The position numbers were made by a program, and so were the translations under genes. This document shows, one piece after another, positions 30,538-38,603 of a stretch of DNA of 64,000 nucleotides (position 1 is the first letter of the stretch; the number at the start of each line of letters is the position of its first letter). The notes below the pieces were generated by a model. That model saw only the letters and a list, made by a program, of their open reading frames with translations. It was not told the origin of the DNA and ran no database searches. Origin of the DNA: Sulfurovum sp. TSL6 (lineage in GTDB: Bacteria > Campylobacterota > Campylobacteria > Campylobacterales > Sulfurovaceae); NCBI RefSeq assembly GCF_019972115.1, contig NZ_BPFJ01000002.1:434001-498000 (forward strand), given 5' to 3'.

Positions 30538-31512
30538 ATGATTTGGCTTAGCAAAGAAAATGGTTTTGAAGAGATAAACAAACTCTCAAAATCACGTACC
30601 CCTTTTCTTTTTATCATCTCTTTTGATGGTGAAAAAATCTTTGCAAAACCACTCAATGAGTTAGATGATGACATTTACTATAAACTGGAAGATTGGCGTA
30701 ACTATCCTGTACAAAAACGTACCAAAGCATTTACTTTCTCCAAGTCTCCTGTGGATTTCGTCACCTACAAAAAAACACTCGATAAAGTACTCGAAGAGAT
30801 ACGTTCTGGTAATACCTATCTGCTCAACCTTACATTCAGAACACCCATAGAAAGTTCTTTCACCCTTAAAGAGATCTTCACCTATGCCAGAGCCAAGTTT
30901 AAACTCTATTTTAAAGATCAATTTATCTGTTTCTCTCCAGAACGTTTTGTGGAGATAGAAGAGAATACCATATCCACCTATCCCATGAAGGGAACTATAG
31001 ATGCTGACCTTCCTCATGCCCAAGAGAGCATTTTAGCCGATACAAAAGAGATGGCAGAGCATATCATGATCGTCGATCTTATGCGTAATGACTTGGGGAT
31101 CATAGGTTCAGAGATCAAAGTTGAGAAGTTTCGTTATATAGAGAAGATCAAAGCAGGTAAAAAAGACCTACTTCAGGTCAGTTCCAAGATCACAGCAACG
31201 CTTCCTACTGACTGGAGAGATCACTTAGGTACACTTCTCAGCAAAATACTTCCCGCAGGATCCATCTCCGGGACACCTAAAAAGAGTACGGTCAATATCA
31301 TCAAGCAGATAGAGAATTTTGACAGAGGATTTTATACCGGGATCTTTGGTGTTTTTGATGGAGAATCCTTACGCTCCGGAGTGATGATACGTTTCATTGA
31401 AAAAGAAAATGACAAGCTTTTTTACAAAAGTGGTGGAGGCATTACCATAGATTCCAATGCCAAAAGTGAATATGATGAGCTGATAGATAAGATCTATTTG
31501 CCATTACAGTAA
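30538..31512 (+). CDS. pabB: Aminodeoxychorismate synthase component I
   Basis: A chorismate-binding enzyme of 324 residues. The C-terminal MST-fold motifs are clear: SGNTYLLNLTFRTPI, the TYPMKGTID segment, EHIMIVDLMRNDLG, and the catalytic-region GSISGTPK followed by RGFYTGIFG. The N-terminal domain is much shortened relative to E. coli PabB (453). Among family members the PMKGT motif and size favour PabB, which makes 4-amino-4-deoxychorismate for folate, over TrpE. No lyase (PabC) domain is fused. The amide-transferring partner PabA is not in the window. Confidence 0.9.
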   Translation: MIWLSKENGFEEINKLSKSRTPFLFIISFDGEKIFAKPLNELDDDIYYKLEDWRNYPVQKRTKAFTFSKSPVDFVTYKKTLDKVLEEIRSGNTYLLNLTFRTPIESSFTLKEIFTYARAKFKLYFKDQFICFSPERFVEIEENTISTYPMKGTIDADLPHAQESILADTKEMAEHIMIVDLMRNDLGIIGSEIKVEKFRYIEKIKAGKKDLLQVSSKITATLPTDWRDHLGTLLSKILPAGSISGTPKKSTVNIIKQIENFDRGFYTGIFGVFDGESLRSGVMIRFIEKENDKLFYKSGGGITIDSNAKSEYDELIDKIYLPLQ

Positions 31513-31610
31513 AAACCTGCTTGATGTTTCTTACTTGAGAGTTTCAACCGCTGTTTGCAATTTTCTCAAAAATTTTGTACACTGTTTTATCAAATTATAC
31601 GAGGTATATC

Positions 31611-31856
31611 ATGTCTAAAATTTTTTCAGGCATTCTCTTCTCTTTTTTTTTACTTCTTCAAAATAGTGCCCTGGCCGATGAAAATGAAACCAATAGTACC
31701 CAAACAGAAAGCATCCAGGAACAGCAGGAAGTAAAAGAAACAGCCCAAGTACAAGAGCCGAAAGAAGAACTTTCAGAAGCACAAAAAGAAGCCATCGCTG
31801 CTGAAGAGGCAGAGTTGCGTGAAGCAGGAATGGAGCCAGAGCCTCTGGCGGAATAA
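31611..31856 (+). CDS. Small secreted Glu/Gln-rich protein
   Basis: An 81-residue protein that I do not recognise by family. It has a signal peptide (hydrophobic core about residues 6-18, likely cut after ALA at residue 23). The rest is a low-complexity, acidic region rich in Glu, Gln and Ala with no cysteine. GAGG lies ahead of the ATG at 31611; the open frame extends 12 codons further up but without a ribosome site. It converges on the next gene with only a 2-bp gap. Confidence 0.7.
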   Translation: MSKIFSGILFSFFLLLQNSALADENETNSTQTESIQEQQEVKETAQVQEPKEELSEAQKEAIAAEEAELREAGMEPEPLAE

Positions 31857-31858
31857 AA

Positions 31859-32470
31859 CTAACGACATCCTCTTGCTTGCCTGTGCATCCATACATAGTC
31901 TGGATCATCCTTCACTTTGGAGAAAAACAGTTCTCCCGAATCTCTCCACGGATCAATGATGATACCCTCTTCTATATTTCCACCTTTGGCTACCACCACC
32001 AAAGCATTATGTTCAAAAAAGTATTCTCCCACATTTGCACCCATTAAATGGAACTCAAAAGAAGCATAGTGCTTCTGAGACAAATAGATATATAAAGCAT
32101 CACTCCAATGGTAACAAAGTCCTTTTTTTCGTATACCCATGGTCACTAAAAAATTGTGAAACTGAGGAGGAGACGTCATTTCAAACTCTTTTGTCAATTG
32201 TGCTGTTTTATGAAAAATATCGTTGGAAAGCTGCATCGCTTCACTTTGAGGTATCGTACTGTCCATGGACTGAAAAAGCTGTGAAAGTTCTCTCATTTTA
32301 GTTTGTGATACCGAAGGTGCAGTTACCATACACCCTACCAATAAAAAACTGATCAATAAAAATTTGCTAACATCTATCCAACGAAAATAAATATTTAAAA
32401 AGCGACTAGTCGTTTGAGCTTTCTGCTGAAGCAAACGTAGTGTTAACGTAGTAAAATGGGCTTTGCTCAT
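31859..32470 (-). CDS. Lipoprotein with a Cys-His-Asp pattern (possible papain-fold)
   Basis: A 203-residue protein with a lipobox LVGC that places the lipid cysteine at 47. The N-terminal lead before it is unusually long and basic, yet AAAAGGAACG sits right before this ATG and no later start exists. The C-terminal half has KGLCYHWSDAL, then EHNALVVVA, then GIIIDPWRDSGE: a Cys, His, Asp order typical of transglutaminase/papain-like folds. No family name can be given from sight alone, so function is inferred only as a surface-attached hydrolase or a degenerate relative. Confidence 0.7.
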   Translation of the reverse strand: MSKAHFTTLTLRLLQQKAQTTSRFLNIYFRWIDVSKFLLISFLLVGCMVTAPSVSQTKMRELSQLFQSMDSTIPQSEAMQLSNDIFHKTAQLTKEFEMTSPPQFHNFLVTMGIRKKGLCYHWSDALYIYLSQKHYASFEFHLMGANVGEYFFEHNALVVVAKGGNIEEGIIIDPWRDSGELFFSKVKDDPDYVWMHRQARGCR

Positions 32471-32493
32471 TTTACGTTCCTTTTAGTAGTAGT

Positions 32494-33183
32494 TTAAAAG
32501 AGTATCTGCGCATAATGATCAGGAAGATAGGAGACAATAACCAAAATGAGCAAGACCATTGCACTGCTATACTCCCATATCCATTTTGGATCTTTTGAGA
32601 GTGCAAATCCGCCTACAAAACCTACGATAAGCCCCCCAATATGTGCACTGACATCAATGGAAGGGATAGAAAAACCTATGACAAGGTTGATCGCAATGAT
32701 GATACTAAAGTCTTTCATGAATGCTTTGGTATGTGTAGCTATCTTTTCTCTATGTGCCAGAAAAAACCCTGCCAATGCACCAAAAACGCCAAAGATAGCA
32801 CCAGATGCCCCTACACCTACAGAGACTGGGTGTATATACAAAGAGACAAGTCCGCCAATGATCCCAGAAAAGAAGTAAATGCTCAGGTAAGACTTTGTGT
32901 CAAAGTACATCTCTGCACCACGGCCTACGAGATAAAGAGAGAACATATTCATCAGAAGGTGGGTCATACCACCATGCAAGAACATGGCGGTCAGTAGCCT
33001 CCACCACTCACCTTTAAGCACAGTCAATGGACCAAACAGTGCACCCATATCCACAAGGATCTGCATGTCCATATCACTAAGGCTTTGGCTCAACAGTGCA
33101 GAAAAAAGATAGACGACACTGCTGGATGCTATCAGTATATAGGTAAGCGTATAACGCTGGATGTCAGCCTTCATAGATAGCAT
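32494..33183 (-). CDS. Rhomboid-family intramembrane serine protease
   Basis: A 229-residue polytopic membrane protein. The catalytic serine is in GVGASGAIFG and the histidine in VSAHIGGLIVG, the dyad of rhomboid proteases; WWRLLTAMFLHGG and HLLMNMFSLY on helix 2 supply the other conserved residues. About six to seven membrane helices are visible. Substrates cannot be predicted. The frame opens 20 bp inside the next gene; M4 (33172-33174) is an equally possible start, as neither has a clear ribosome site. Confidence 0.92.
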   Translation of the reverse strand: MLSMKADIQRYTLTYILIASSSVVYLFSALLSQSLSDMDMQILVDMGALFGPLTVLKGEWWRLLTAMFLHGGMTHLLMNMFSLYLVGRGAEMYFDTKSYLSIYFFSGIIGGLVSLYIHPVSVGVGASGAIFGVFGALAGFFLAHREKIATHTKAFMKDFSIIIAINLVIGFSIPSIDVSAHIGGLIVGFVGGFALSKDPKWIWEYSSAMVLLILVIVSYLPDHYAQILF

Positions 33184-33550
33184 CTGCGAAGATCACACCA
33201 TCCACACCACCTCTGGCTATTTTACTGATCTCTTTTTCACTATGGATAAGCACTAGTATACGTGTATCAAAAAGGTACTCGTTCGCTATAGGCTGGATCA
33301 TCAAAGCATGATCTTCTTCACAAATGATATATTTCGCGCCTAAAGCATTTGCAAACAGTGCATCCTCCAAATTATTTGCAACTACCGCAAAAGGTATATT
33401 GTTTTCTTGACAATGTACTGCATAGGCATGAGAATCCACTAAAGGTTCAAGTAAAATGATATCATCCGCTTGACTCTTCTCAATACATTCGATAGAAAAA
33501 ACTTTAAAAAAATGATTACTTTTTATCCATGGGTGTCCAATAATTATCAT
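33164..33550 (-). CDS. Hypothetical protein, alpha/beta type
   Basis: A 128-residue soluble protein I do not recognise. It alternates hydrophobic strands and helices (IIIGHPWI, DIILLEPLV, PFAVVANN, AKYIICEE, RILVLIHS, GVDGVIFAD), like a half barrel or Rossmann-like fold. No catalytic motif is obvious. AAAGGA precedes the ATG. It overlaps the rhomboid gene by 20 bp and follows the small PP0621-like gene, so it belongs to the rsmG downstream group. Confidence 0.7.
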   Translation of the reverse strand: MIIIGHPWIKSNHFFKVFSIECIEKSQADDIILLEPLVDSHAYAVHCQENNIPFAVVANNLEDALFANALGAKYIICEEDHALMIQPIANEYLFDTRILVLIHSEKEISKIARGGVDGVIFADAIYEG

Positions 33551-33568
33551 CTATATTCCTTTATATTT

Positions 33569-33781
33569 TTAGGGTGTGCATTCTCTAGAACAGTAATACT
33601 TACCGCCTACAATGATACTCTCTTTCACAGTCACATAGGTATGACATGTTTCACATTCTACAAGTGTATCATCATCCAGTTTTTTCTCATGTGGGCTTTT
33701 CCCAAATGTCGGAAATTTTCCGCCAAAAAATTTGTAGATAAGCACACCGGCAATAGCAAAAATAAGTAGTTTTAATATCAT
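33569..33781 (-). CDS. PP0621-family small membrane protein
   Basis: A 70-residue protein with one N-terminal membrane helix (about 2-18), a basic Gly/Phe-rich linker, and a small zinc-ribbon-like C terminus with CETCHTYV and YYCSREC. This pattern fits the PP0621 family of unknown function. It overlaps the rsmG stop by 4 bp (ATGA), which supports expression with rsmG. Confidence 0.82.
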   Translation of the reverse strand: MILKLLIFAIAGVLIYKFFGGKFPTFGKSPHEKKLDDDTLVECETCHTYVTVKESIIVGGKYYCSRECTP

Positions 33782-34368
33782 TCTTCAGTCTTTATATAGA
33801 GGTAATTTCGTTGATTTTTTTGTACTATATCATATCTTAGCTGATGTTGTACATCTTCTATCTCATCAAATACACGAGACCCTTTGTAAAAAAGATATTC
33901 CGTATGTGCATCACTGATCTTGGAGGTCAGATCCAAAAGAAGTTTTGTATTGGTCACGGCACGTGAACTGATAAGATCAAACGCATCATGCTCGACTGTT
34001 TCGACTCTCTTTGCTTCTACACTGACATTGGGAAGTTCCAAGTCTATCGATGCATACTTTAAAAAAGAGACACGTTTTTTAAGCGGCTCGGCAAGGACCA
34101 CTTGGGTATCGGGTAAGGCAATGGCGAGTACAAGACCGGGAAAGCCAGCACCGGTTCCTACATCTAACAGTGTTTTTGGTTTTTCTATAAAGGTCAAAGG
34201 ATACAGTGAATCCACGATGTTCACATAGATCGCATCTATGGTTTTAGCCCCTGTAAGATTATGGATCTGGTTCCACTCATTCAAAAGCGAAGCAAAGCGC
34301 TCCAACTTTACGATGATCCCACTTGACAGTATGATCCCTTCTTTATCTAAATGTTGCGATAAATTCAA
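33778..34368 (-). CDS. rsmG: 16S rRNA (guanine-527-N7) methyltransferase
   Basis: RsmG (GidB) modifies G527 of 16S rRNA; its loss gives low-level streptomycin resistance in other bacteria. The SAM-binding [13 protein letters not shown] is intact, with [12 protein letters not shown] following and SSRAV near residue 133. At 196 residues it is a normal length. The start is TTG (34366-34368), overlapping the stop of the PqqD-like gene as TTGA, with GAGGTGAA ahead. So rsmG is now coupled to the end of the accessory block. Confidence 0.95.
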   Translation of the reverse strand: MNLSQHLDKEGIILSSGIIVKLERFASLLNEWNQIHNLTGAKTIDAIYVNIVDSLYPLTFIEKPKTLLDVGTGAGFPGLVLAIALPDTQVVLAEPLKKRVSFLKYASIDLELPNVSVEAKRVETVEHDAFDLISSRAVTNTKLLLDLTSKISDAHTEYLFYKGSRVFDEIEDVQHQLRYDIVQKNQRNYLYIKTEE

Positions 34369-34649
34369 TTTTCTTTCACCTCTACCAAACCCCTCTCAAC
34401 CAATTTTTCTATAAAATCAGAAAGATCTTTTTCCAATACCTCTTCTTCCACATCATACTGTTCTAACATCGTATTAAAAACCTCTTGCAAAGTACCATAC
34501 TCCTGCATAGTCTGCCAGATAGCTGTACCCACTTCATCAAGCCCGAAGTAGTTTTCACTTTCCATATCCAACAATACCATTTCCCCATCTACTTCTTGTG
34601 CGAAAACTGTATCTGCAAATGTTATTTTTTGATTGAGGTTCATTGTCAT
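34365..34649 (-). CDS. PqqD-family peptide-binding protein
   Basis: A 94-residue protein with the PqqD fold signature: [24 protein letters not shown], then a helical part with [18 protein letters not shown]. PqqD-like domains bind leader peptides of ribosomally made, modified peptides, or act as chaperones next to HprK-like kinases. Here the HprK-like gene is 15 bp upstream and a small Tat peptide is in the same block, so peptide binding is a fair inference. It overlaps rsmG by 4 bp. M1 and M3 are both possible starts; neither has a strong ribosome site. Confidence 0.86.
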   Translation of the reverse strand: MTMNLNQKITFADTVFAQEVDGEMVLLDMESENYFGLDEVGTAIWQTMQEYGTLQEVFNTMLEQYDVEEEVLEKDLSDFIEKLVERGLVEVKEN

Positions 34650-34663
34650 TCTTTTTTAGTGGG

Positions 34664-34669
34664 ATTATA
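34664..34669 (-). promoter_or_regulatory. Possible -10 box for the pqqD-like gene and rsmG
   Basis: A perfect TATAAT on the minus strand overlaps the stop of the HprK-like gene, 15 bp before the PqqD-like start. It could let pqqD-like and rsmG be transcribed without the riboswitch-led upstream genes. No convincing -35 box was found. Confidence 0.4.
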
Positions 34670-35567
34670 GCATGATTTGATGTGCAACGATCTTTTCATA
34701 AACTTCAGGCAATCTCTTCAAGTCATGAGGATAATGAACCTCATATACAGGAATCTTCTTTGCCATCTCAGTAAAAAACAAGAACCGTTCTTGTTTCATA
34801 AATTCACACATAATAAAAATGCTATAGTGTAATGCTTTGAACTTATTTATGCCTTTAAGCTCTACTATCTCCACTTCTGCATAAAGCTCACTCTTTGCCA
34901 ACACATAGATGGCGTGCAAAGGTTTAGGTTCAACTGCAAAGTTTTTTACAGGATAACCAAGTGTTTCTACTTCTCTATAAGGTCTATGAAAAGGGTATGA
35001 AGCAATAGCATAATATGTATTTCCGCGCTTTTCTATGGCCAAAGAGTCATCTGAGAGCAGTGTATGCCCTTTTTGGATAAAATAATCTGTCAATGTAGAT
35101 TTCCCACCAAAAGAGAAGGCGGAGAAAAGTACCGGTTTTCCTTTTATCTCAACCGCACCTACATGTAAGATACGATACTTTCTCTGAAGTTCCAAAACCA
35201 TGGGGAAAAAAGTATGGTAGATCCAAAAACGAAGTCTTTGAGGTGTATAGTTTGCACTTTTACTATAAATGATCTTTTGATCTGTTGCATCCCAGATCAA
35301 CGTAACAACACCTTTAATCTCGAATGCCCAAGTAAAATCTTCATCTGCCTCTTCAAAAGGATCAATACTATAATATCGTGTCTCCTGACCTGACATAGGG
35401 AACCATTCTGTTTTAAAAGTAAAGTCTTTTAAAAGCGAAGGTTTGGAAGATTCTATGACGCGTATCATTTTATTTCCAGGATAATATGAAGGATCGGAGG
35501 GAAAAGAGAGAAACTCTTTTTGCAAAATAGGTTCACTCTGAAAATCAAAACTGTGACCGAAAATCAT
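34665..35567 (-). CDS. HPr-kinase-related protein
   Basis: A 300-residue protein whose C-terminal half resembles HPr kinase/phosphorylase. A P-loop SAFSFGGKST lies at residues 149-158 (first glycine replaced), followed by LLSDDSLAIEK, the metal-binding DD at 173-174. Such HprK-like proteins pair with PqqD-like proteins in the HPr-rel-A type systems and in lasso peptide clusters, where their exact substrates are mostly unknown. The N-terminal 130 residues carry no motif I know. Directly downstream is the PqqD-like gene; upstream are the lipoprotein, FG-GAP and Tat-peptide genes. AAAGG precedes the ATG. Confidence 0.85.
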   Translation of the reverse strand: MIFGHSFDFQSEPILQKEFLSFPSDPSYYPGNKMIRVIESSKPSLLKDFTFKTEWFPMSGQETRYYSIDPFEEADEDFTWAFEIKGVVTLIWDATDQKIIYSKSANYTPQRLRFWIYHTFFPMVLELQRKYRILHVGAVEIKGKPVLFSAFSFGGKSTLTDYFIQKGHTLLSDDSLAIEKRGNTYYAIASYPFHRPYREVETLGYPVKNFAVEPKPLHAIYVLAKSELYAEVEIVELKGINKFKALHYSIFIMCEFMKQERFLFFTEMAKKIPVYEVHYPHDLKRLPEVYEKIVAHQIML

Positions 35568-35664
35568 CAGAAACCTTTCTCCTCAAGATTATAACAATAT
35601 TTTTTGATAATTGCTTCTAGTTAAACCTGATCCATTCATTTTCCTACAAACAGAGGAGAAAAAA

Positions 35665-36417
35665 CTATTTGGGAGGCAAGCCAAATTTGCTGTTTGATAC
35701 ACTCTCGGTATTTACAGCTGTTCTTTTAAATGACATTGGTGTAGCTGTTATTGAAGTGTTTAATGGTGCATTATAATCTGCCTCTATTACGCTGCCTAAC
35801 ACCCATTTAAACGTTCTAATATGCATTCCATTCATACTTATCTCTGCATTGTTCAGTTCAGAAACACTATACGCGACTTTATTGTCCAAATCTATAAGTG
35901 TCAGCTCTTCTAACCTTTCATCTGTATGGTTTAGCTTCTCACTATAACGAGTGCTTCCGTCAACAATAGTGGATTCGACCGTGTATATTCCTTCCAATGT
36001 GATCATAATAGCCTCATCTTTCAAGTCGATATTCTTATTCATATTTTTAACCTGAAATATCCAACTATCACCATCCTCTTTGACACTATGGTAATCACTA
36101 AAATAATCACCATTATCACTGCCCCATTCATTTTGTGGGAAGACAACTTCAAGTATTGCCGTATCTGTACCCATCCCGATAATATCATGAGGATCTTTTT
36201 CGTCACTGCTTTCATGCAATTGCCCGAATACGCCCGCTGTCTTATGTTCGATAATCGTTTGTGTATCCGGGTTAACCGCACTCACTGTCGTACGTGCATA
36301 CCACTGTGCCAATGATACACTTTCACTGTTACTGTTGTTATTATTACCACAGCCAATAATACCTATTAACGCAAATATTACACCTGAGAAGATTAGTTTC
36401 TTTTTTATTTTCATCAT
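35665..36417 (-). CDS. Lipoprotein of unknown function
   Basis: A 250-residue protein with a type II signal peptide; the lipobox IIGC sets the cysteine at residue 23, followed by an Asn/Ser-rich tether. The rest is beta-rich with no recognised domain. It ends in KFGLPPK. A strong GGAGGAG precedes ATG-ATG at 36417. It lies 12 bp after the FG-GAP gene in the same block. The asparagine-rich tether suggests an outer-surface or periplasmic role; function is unknown. Confidence 0.75.
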   Translation of the reverse strand: MMKIKKKLIFSGVIFALIGIIGCGNNNNSNSESVSLAQWYARTTVSAVNPDTQTIIEHKTAGVFGQLHESSDEKDPHDIIGMGTDTAILEVVFPQNEWGSDNGDYFSDYHSVKEDGDSWIFQVKNMNKNIDLKDEAIMITLEGIYTVESTIVDGSTRYSEKLNHTDERLEELTLIDLDNKVAYSVSELNNAEISMNGMHIRTFKWVLGSVIEADYNAPLNTSITATPMSFKRTAVNTESVSNSKFGLPPK

Positions 36418-36429
36418 GCTTGTCTCCTC

Positions 36430-38274
36430 CTATTTCTCTAAAGGTATCAATAGTTTGTTACCTATCAGTGCATTATTGAGTATCTTAATCCAAAACCCTT
36501 CATTCACAGAGATTGTTTTAGTACCTACACCTGGAGTGACAGTCACTGCTGTGTATGGTTGTCCACTAGTACTTGAACTGTCATAAACATACGCTGTACT
36601 ATCCATAAGCCCTAATGTTTCAGCCTCTGATAAAGAGATATTCACATCAGATACAACATCAGATACAAGGTATTGTACATTTGTCCATTCAAACGAGCGT
36701 GCAAAAGGATTCCCTATCATTACTTTAGCCCAAGATCCAAGGCCAGTAAGGTTCTGATCTGCCATTGGCAATGCAACGGCATATGTCCCTGCTACTATAT
36801 CTGGGTTAGGGACAATCGCAGTATTAAGATCCGTTCTTGTTGAACTGGCAGTACTGTCCACTTTCCATGTTCTGTTGGCATCGGCAATGATCCAGTAGCT
36901 TTTTCCCTGTACTATCGGACTAGTTTCATCCAACTTAATATAATCAGCCGATTTACCGCTATAGTTACTAGCATTCTGCTCATAGACTACCCAGTTAGTA
37001 TCATACGTTCCCAGGCCATCATCACCAAAAATGGTTCCAACTGTCTGACCGGAGATCTTACAAGGGATGCTTACCATTGCCCACTCGTTCTCTACCAATG
37101 CTCCTCCATACCCACATGGCATCTCATACATTCGTGCTTGATCACTCCCTGCTTCACTTACGAACAGAAAATTCTGTGACAAAGAGATATCTTCAGCGAA
37201 TTCAGTAGATACAGTGCCAGTTGGGTTAATTTGCAGAGAATAGCTGTTAAAAGAGTTAACTATTGAAGGGTAAACATTGATGAAACTTCCTTTTGTTGCT
37301 ATGGCACTGACATTACTGTTGATAGAAACATCACCACCCCCTGTTCCGTCCACATCTAAATCCTTGTACCAAACATCTCCAAGATGATAGCCATGTGTTC
37401 TTAAATTACCTGCTATAATAGCATAAGGGTCTTTGTGATCAACCTGTATCCCCAACGCTTCGTTAGCAACGGCACCATAGAGAGATCCTGTCTGTGTTAT
37501 ACTTGGCACAGAATTGTTATACTCGTACATAAAACCTGCCCCGTTATCGATCAAGCCTCCTTGATCATATCCAGGTGCTCCGATTACAATATCCGTACCA
37601 TCCCCAGCTATAGCACTACCAAATAGACTGCCGGATTGATCTCCCTCGATTGTTATTGTTTCTGGTAAGCCATTAGCAAAATCCTGTGGCTTCTCATACA
37701 AATACACTTTACCTACATCAGCCCCAGCAGTTCCATCATGTCGTGGAGCCCCGACCATTAAGAAACCACTTTGAATATTCACGGCTGTTCCAAAACCAGA
37801 GAAGGCTTGTGCATCACTTGCCACAACATGCTCAATTAACGGTTCCCAAGAGTCCTTGGCACTGTCATATGCATAGACACTAAAGGCACCTATATCCTTA
37901 TTTGGTCCATCATTATAATCTTCAAGTCCAACCACCAATTCCTCACCGGAAAGAGTGATGGCAGCCCCAAATCCCTTATTCCCATTACAATTACCATTTG
38001 CTGCACCGACTGTAGAATGATAATTCCATGTCATAGTAGTATAATCAAGTCGGTACATCGTAACATAGCAGGTACCAGCAATCCCCGCCTCATAGGCTCC
38101 GACTGCCCCCCATTCACCATCCATAGAAACTGATTGCCCGCCATTAGTCGTGAGAGTCTGTTCAGTGTATGCAACTTCAGCGTGCGCAAATGATGCTAGT
38201 CCAATCATTACAGACAATAGGACTGCCTTCATTACGTTGAAATTTCCCTTATTCATTGCTATTACCTTTACCAT
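36430..38274 (-). CDS. Secreted FG-GAP/beta-propeller surface protein
   Basis: A 614-residue exported protein. A signal peptide ends near AHA at residue 32. The next 350 residues hold repeats with FG-GAP/integrin-alpha traits: GFGAAI...LVVGLEDYND, GFGTAVN...LMVGAPRHD and LFGSAIA...IVIGAPGYD. A C-terminal region (about 400-600) with repeated W-V-Y and GFWIKI pieces is like those of other Campylobacterota surface proteins. Such propellers bind ligands or calcium. It overlaps the Tat-peptide gene by 7 bp; GGAG serves the first ATG, and M7 is an alternative. Confidence 0.83.
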   Translation of the reverse strand: MVKVIAMNKGNFNVMKAVLLSVMIGLASFAHAEVAYTEQTLTTNGGQSVSMDGEWGAVGAYEAGIAGTCYVTMYRLDYTTMTWNYHSTVGAANGNCNGNKGFGAAITLSGEELVVGLEDYNDGPNKDIGAFSVYAYDSAKDSWEPLIEHVVASDAQAFSGFGTAVNIQSGFLMVGAPRHDGTAGADVGKVYLYEKPQDFANGLPETITIEGDQSGSLFGSAIAGDGTDIVIGAPGYDQGGLIDNGAGFMYEYNNSVPSITQTGSLYGAVANEALGIQVDHKDPYAIIAGNLRTHGYHLGDVWYKDLDVDGTGGGDVSINSNVSAIATKGSFINVYPSIVNSFNSYSLQINPTGTVSTEFAEDISLSQNFLFVSEAGSDQARMYEMPCGYGGALVENEWAMVSIPCKISGQTVGTIFGDDGLGTYDTNWVVYEQNASNYSGKSADYIKLDETSPIVQGKSYWIIADANRTWKVDSTASSTRTDLNTAIVPNPDIVAGTYAVALPMADQNLTGLGSWAKVMIGNPFARSFEWTNVQYLVSDVVSDVNISLSEAETLGLMDSTAYVYDSSSTSGQPYTAVTVTPGVGTKTISVNEGFWIKILNNALIGNKLLIPLEK

Positions 38275-38462
38275 TGTTGTTCTCCACTATCGGCAGGAGC
38301 ACTTGGTGGTGTTCCAAAAGCTTTAGCACTATTTGGCCTTGCCAACTGTCCTAACACTATAAGTGAAGGCGCTGCATAAACTGTCTTCTTCAAAAAAATT
38401 CGACGCTTTTTTTGCATCTCATCTTTTTTATCTGTATGTTTTTCTTTTGGATTCAAAGCCAT
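38268..38462 (-). CDS. Small Tat-signal peptide (candidate secreted peptide)
   Basis: A 64-residue protein: a lysine-rich lead (1-19), the twin-arginine motif RRIFLKK from residue 20, a weakly hydrophobic stretch (about 28-40) and a likely signal peptidase site after SAKA at 48. Cleavage would release only 16 residues, FGTPPSAPADSGEQQW. It is first in the block that includes PqqD-like and HprK-like genes and is preceded by a GEMM-like riboswitch and a GGGG ribosome site. It could be a peptide precursor handled by the PqqD-like protein, or merely a small Tat substrate with a cofactor-loaded partner; the sequence does not decide. Confidence 0.8.
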   Translation of the reverse strand: MALNPKEKHTDKKDEMQKKRRIFLKKTVYAAPSLIVLGQLARPNSAKAFGTPPSAPADSGEQQW

Positions 38463-38503
38463 ATATGATTACCCCTTTTTTACATTACACAATAGTATAT
38501 ATG

Positions 38504-38603
38504 ATGTACTAGGTAACCTGGCGATCTTCTCATTTGTTATAGAGCTATAACATCAAAGACCCATGGCTTTCTGACCCTGCCTCACAACAGGTGTAGCATT
38601 TAT
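38504..38603 (-). ncRNA. GEMM-like (cyclic-di-GMP-I type) riboswitch
   Basis: On the minus strand, 40 bp before the Tat-peptide gene. P2 is CCTGTT-GTGA-GGCAGG, a paired stem with a GNRA tetraloop at the place where GEMM-I RNAs have one. The core GTCAGAAAGCCATGGGTCTT follows, then an AT-rich P3 loop, then AAGATCGCCAGGTTACC closing the fold. This matches the GEMM layout (GGGACGCAAAGCC...GCCGGGUUGCC) with some changes in the GACGC part. Two sister copies lie at 59678 and 59823. Downstream TAGTA/TACTA arms could form a switching hairpin that competes with P1. Ligand is inferred; c-di-GMP and 3',3'-cGAMP variants exist. Confidence 0.75.

Noticed and set aside
35695-38300. Lasso peptide cluster
   Set aside because: The PqqD-like and HprK-like genes are suggestive, but there is no asparagine-synthetase-like cyclase and no lasso-type protease, so a lasso product is not claimed.
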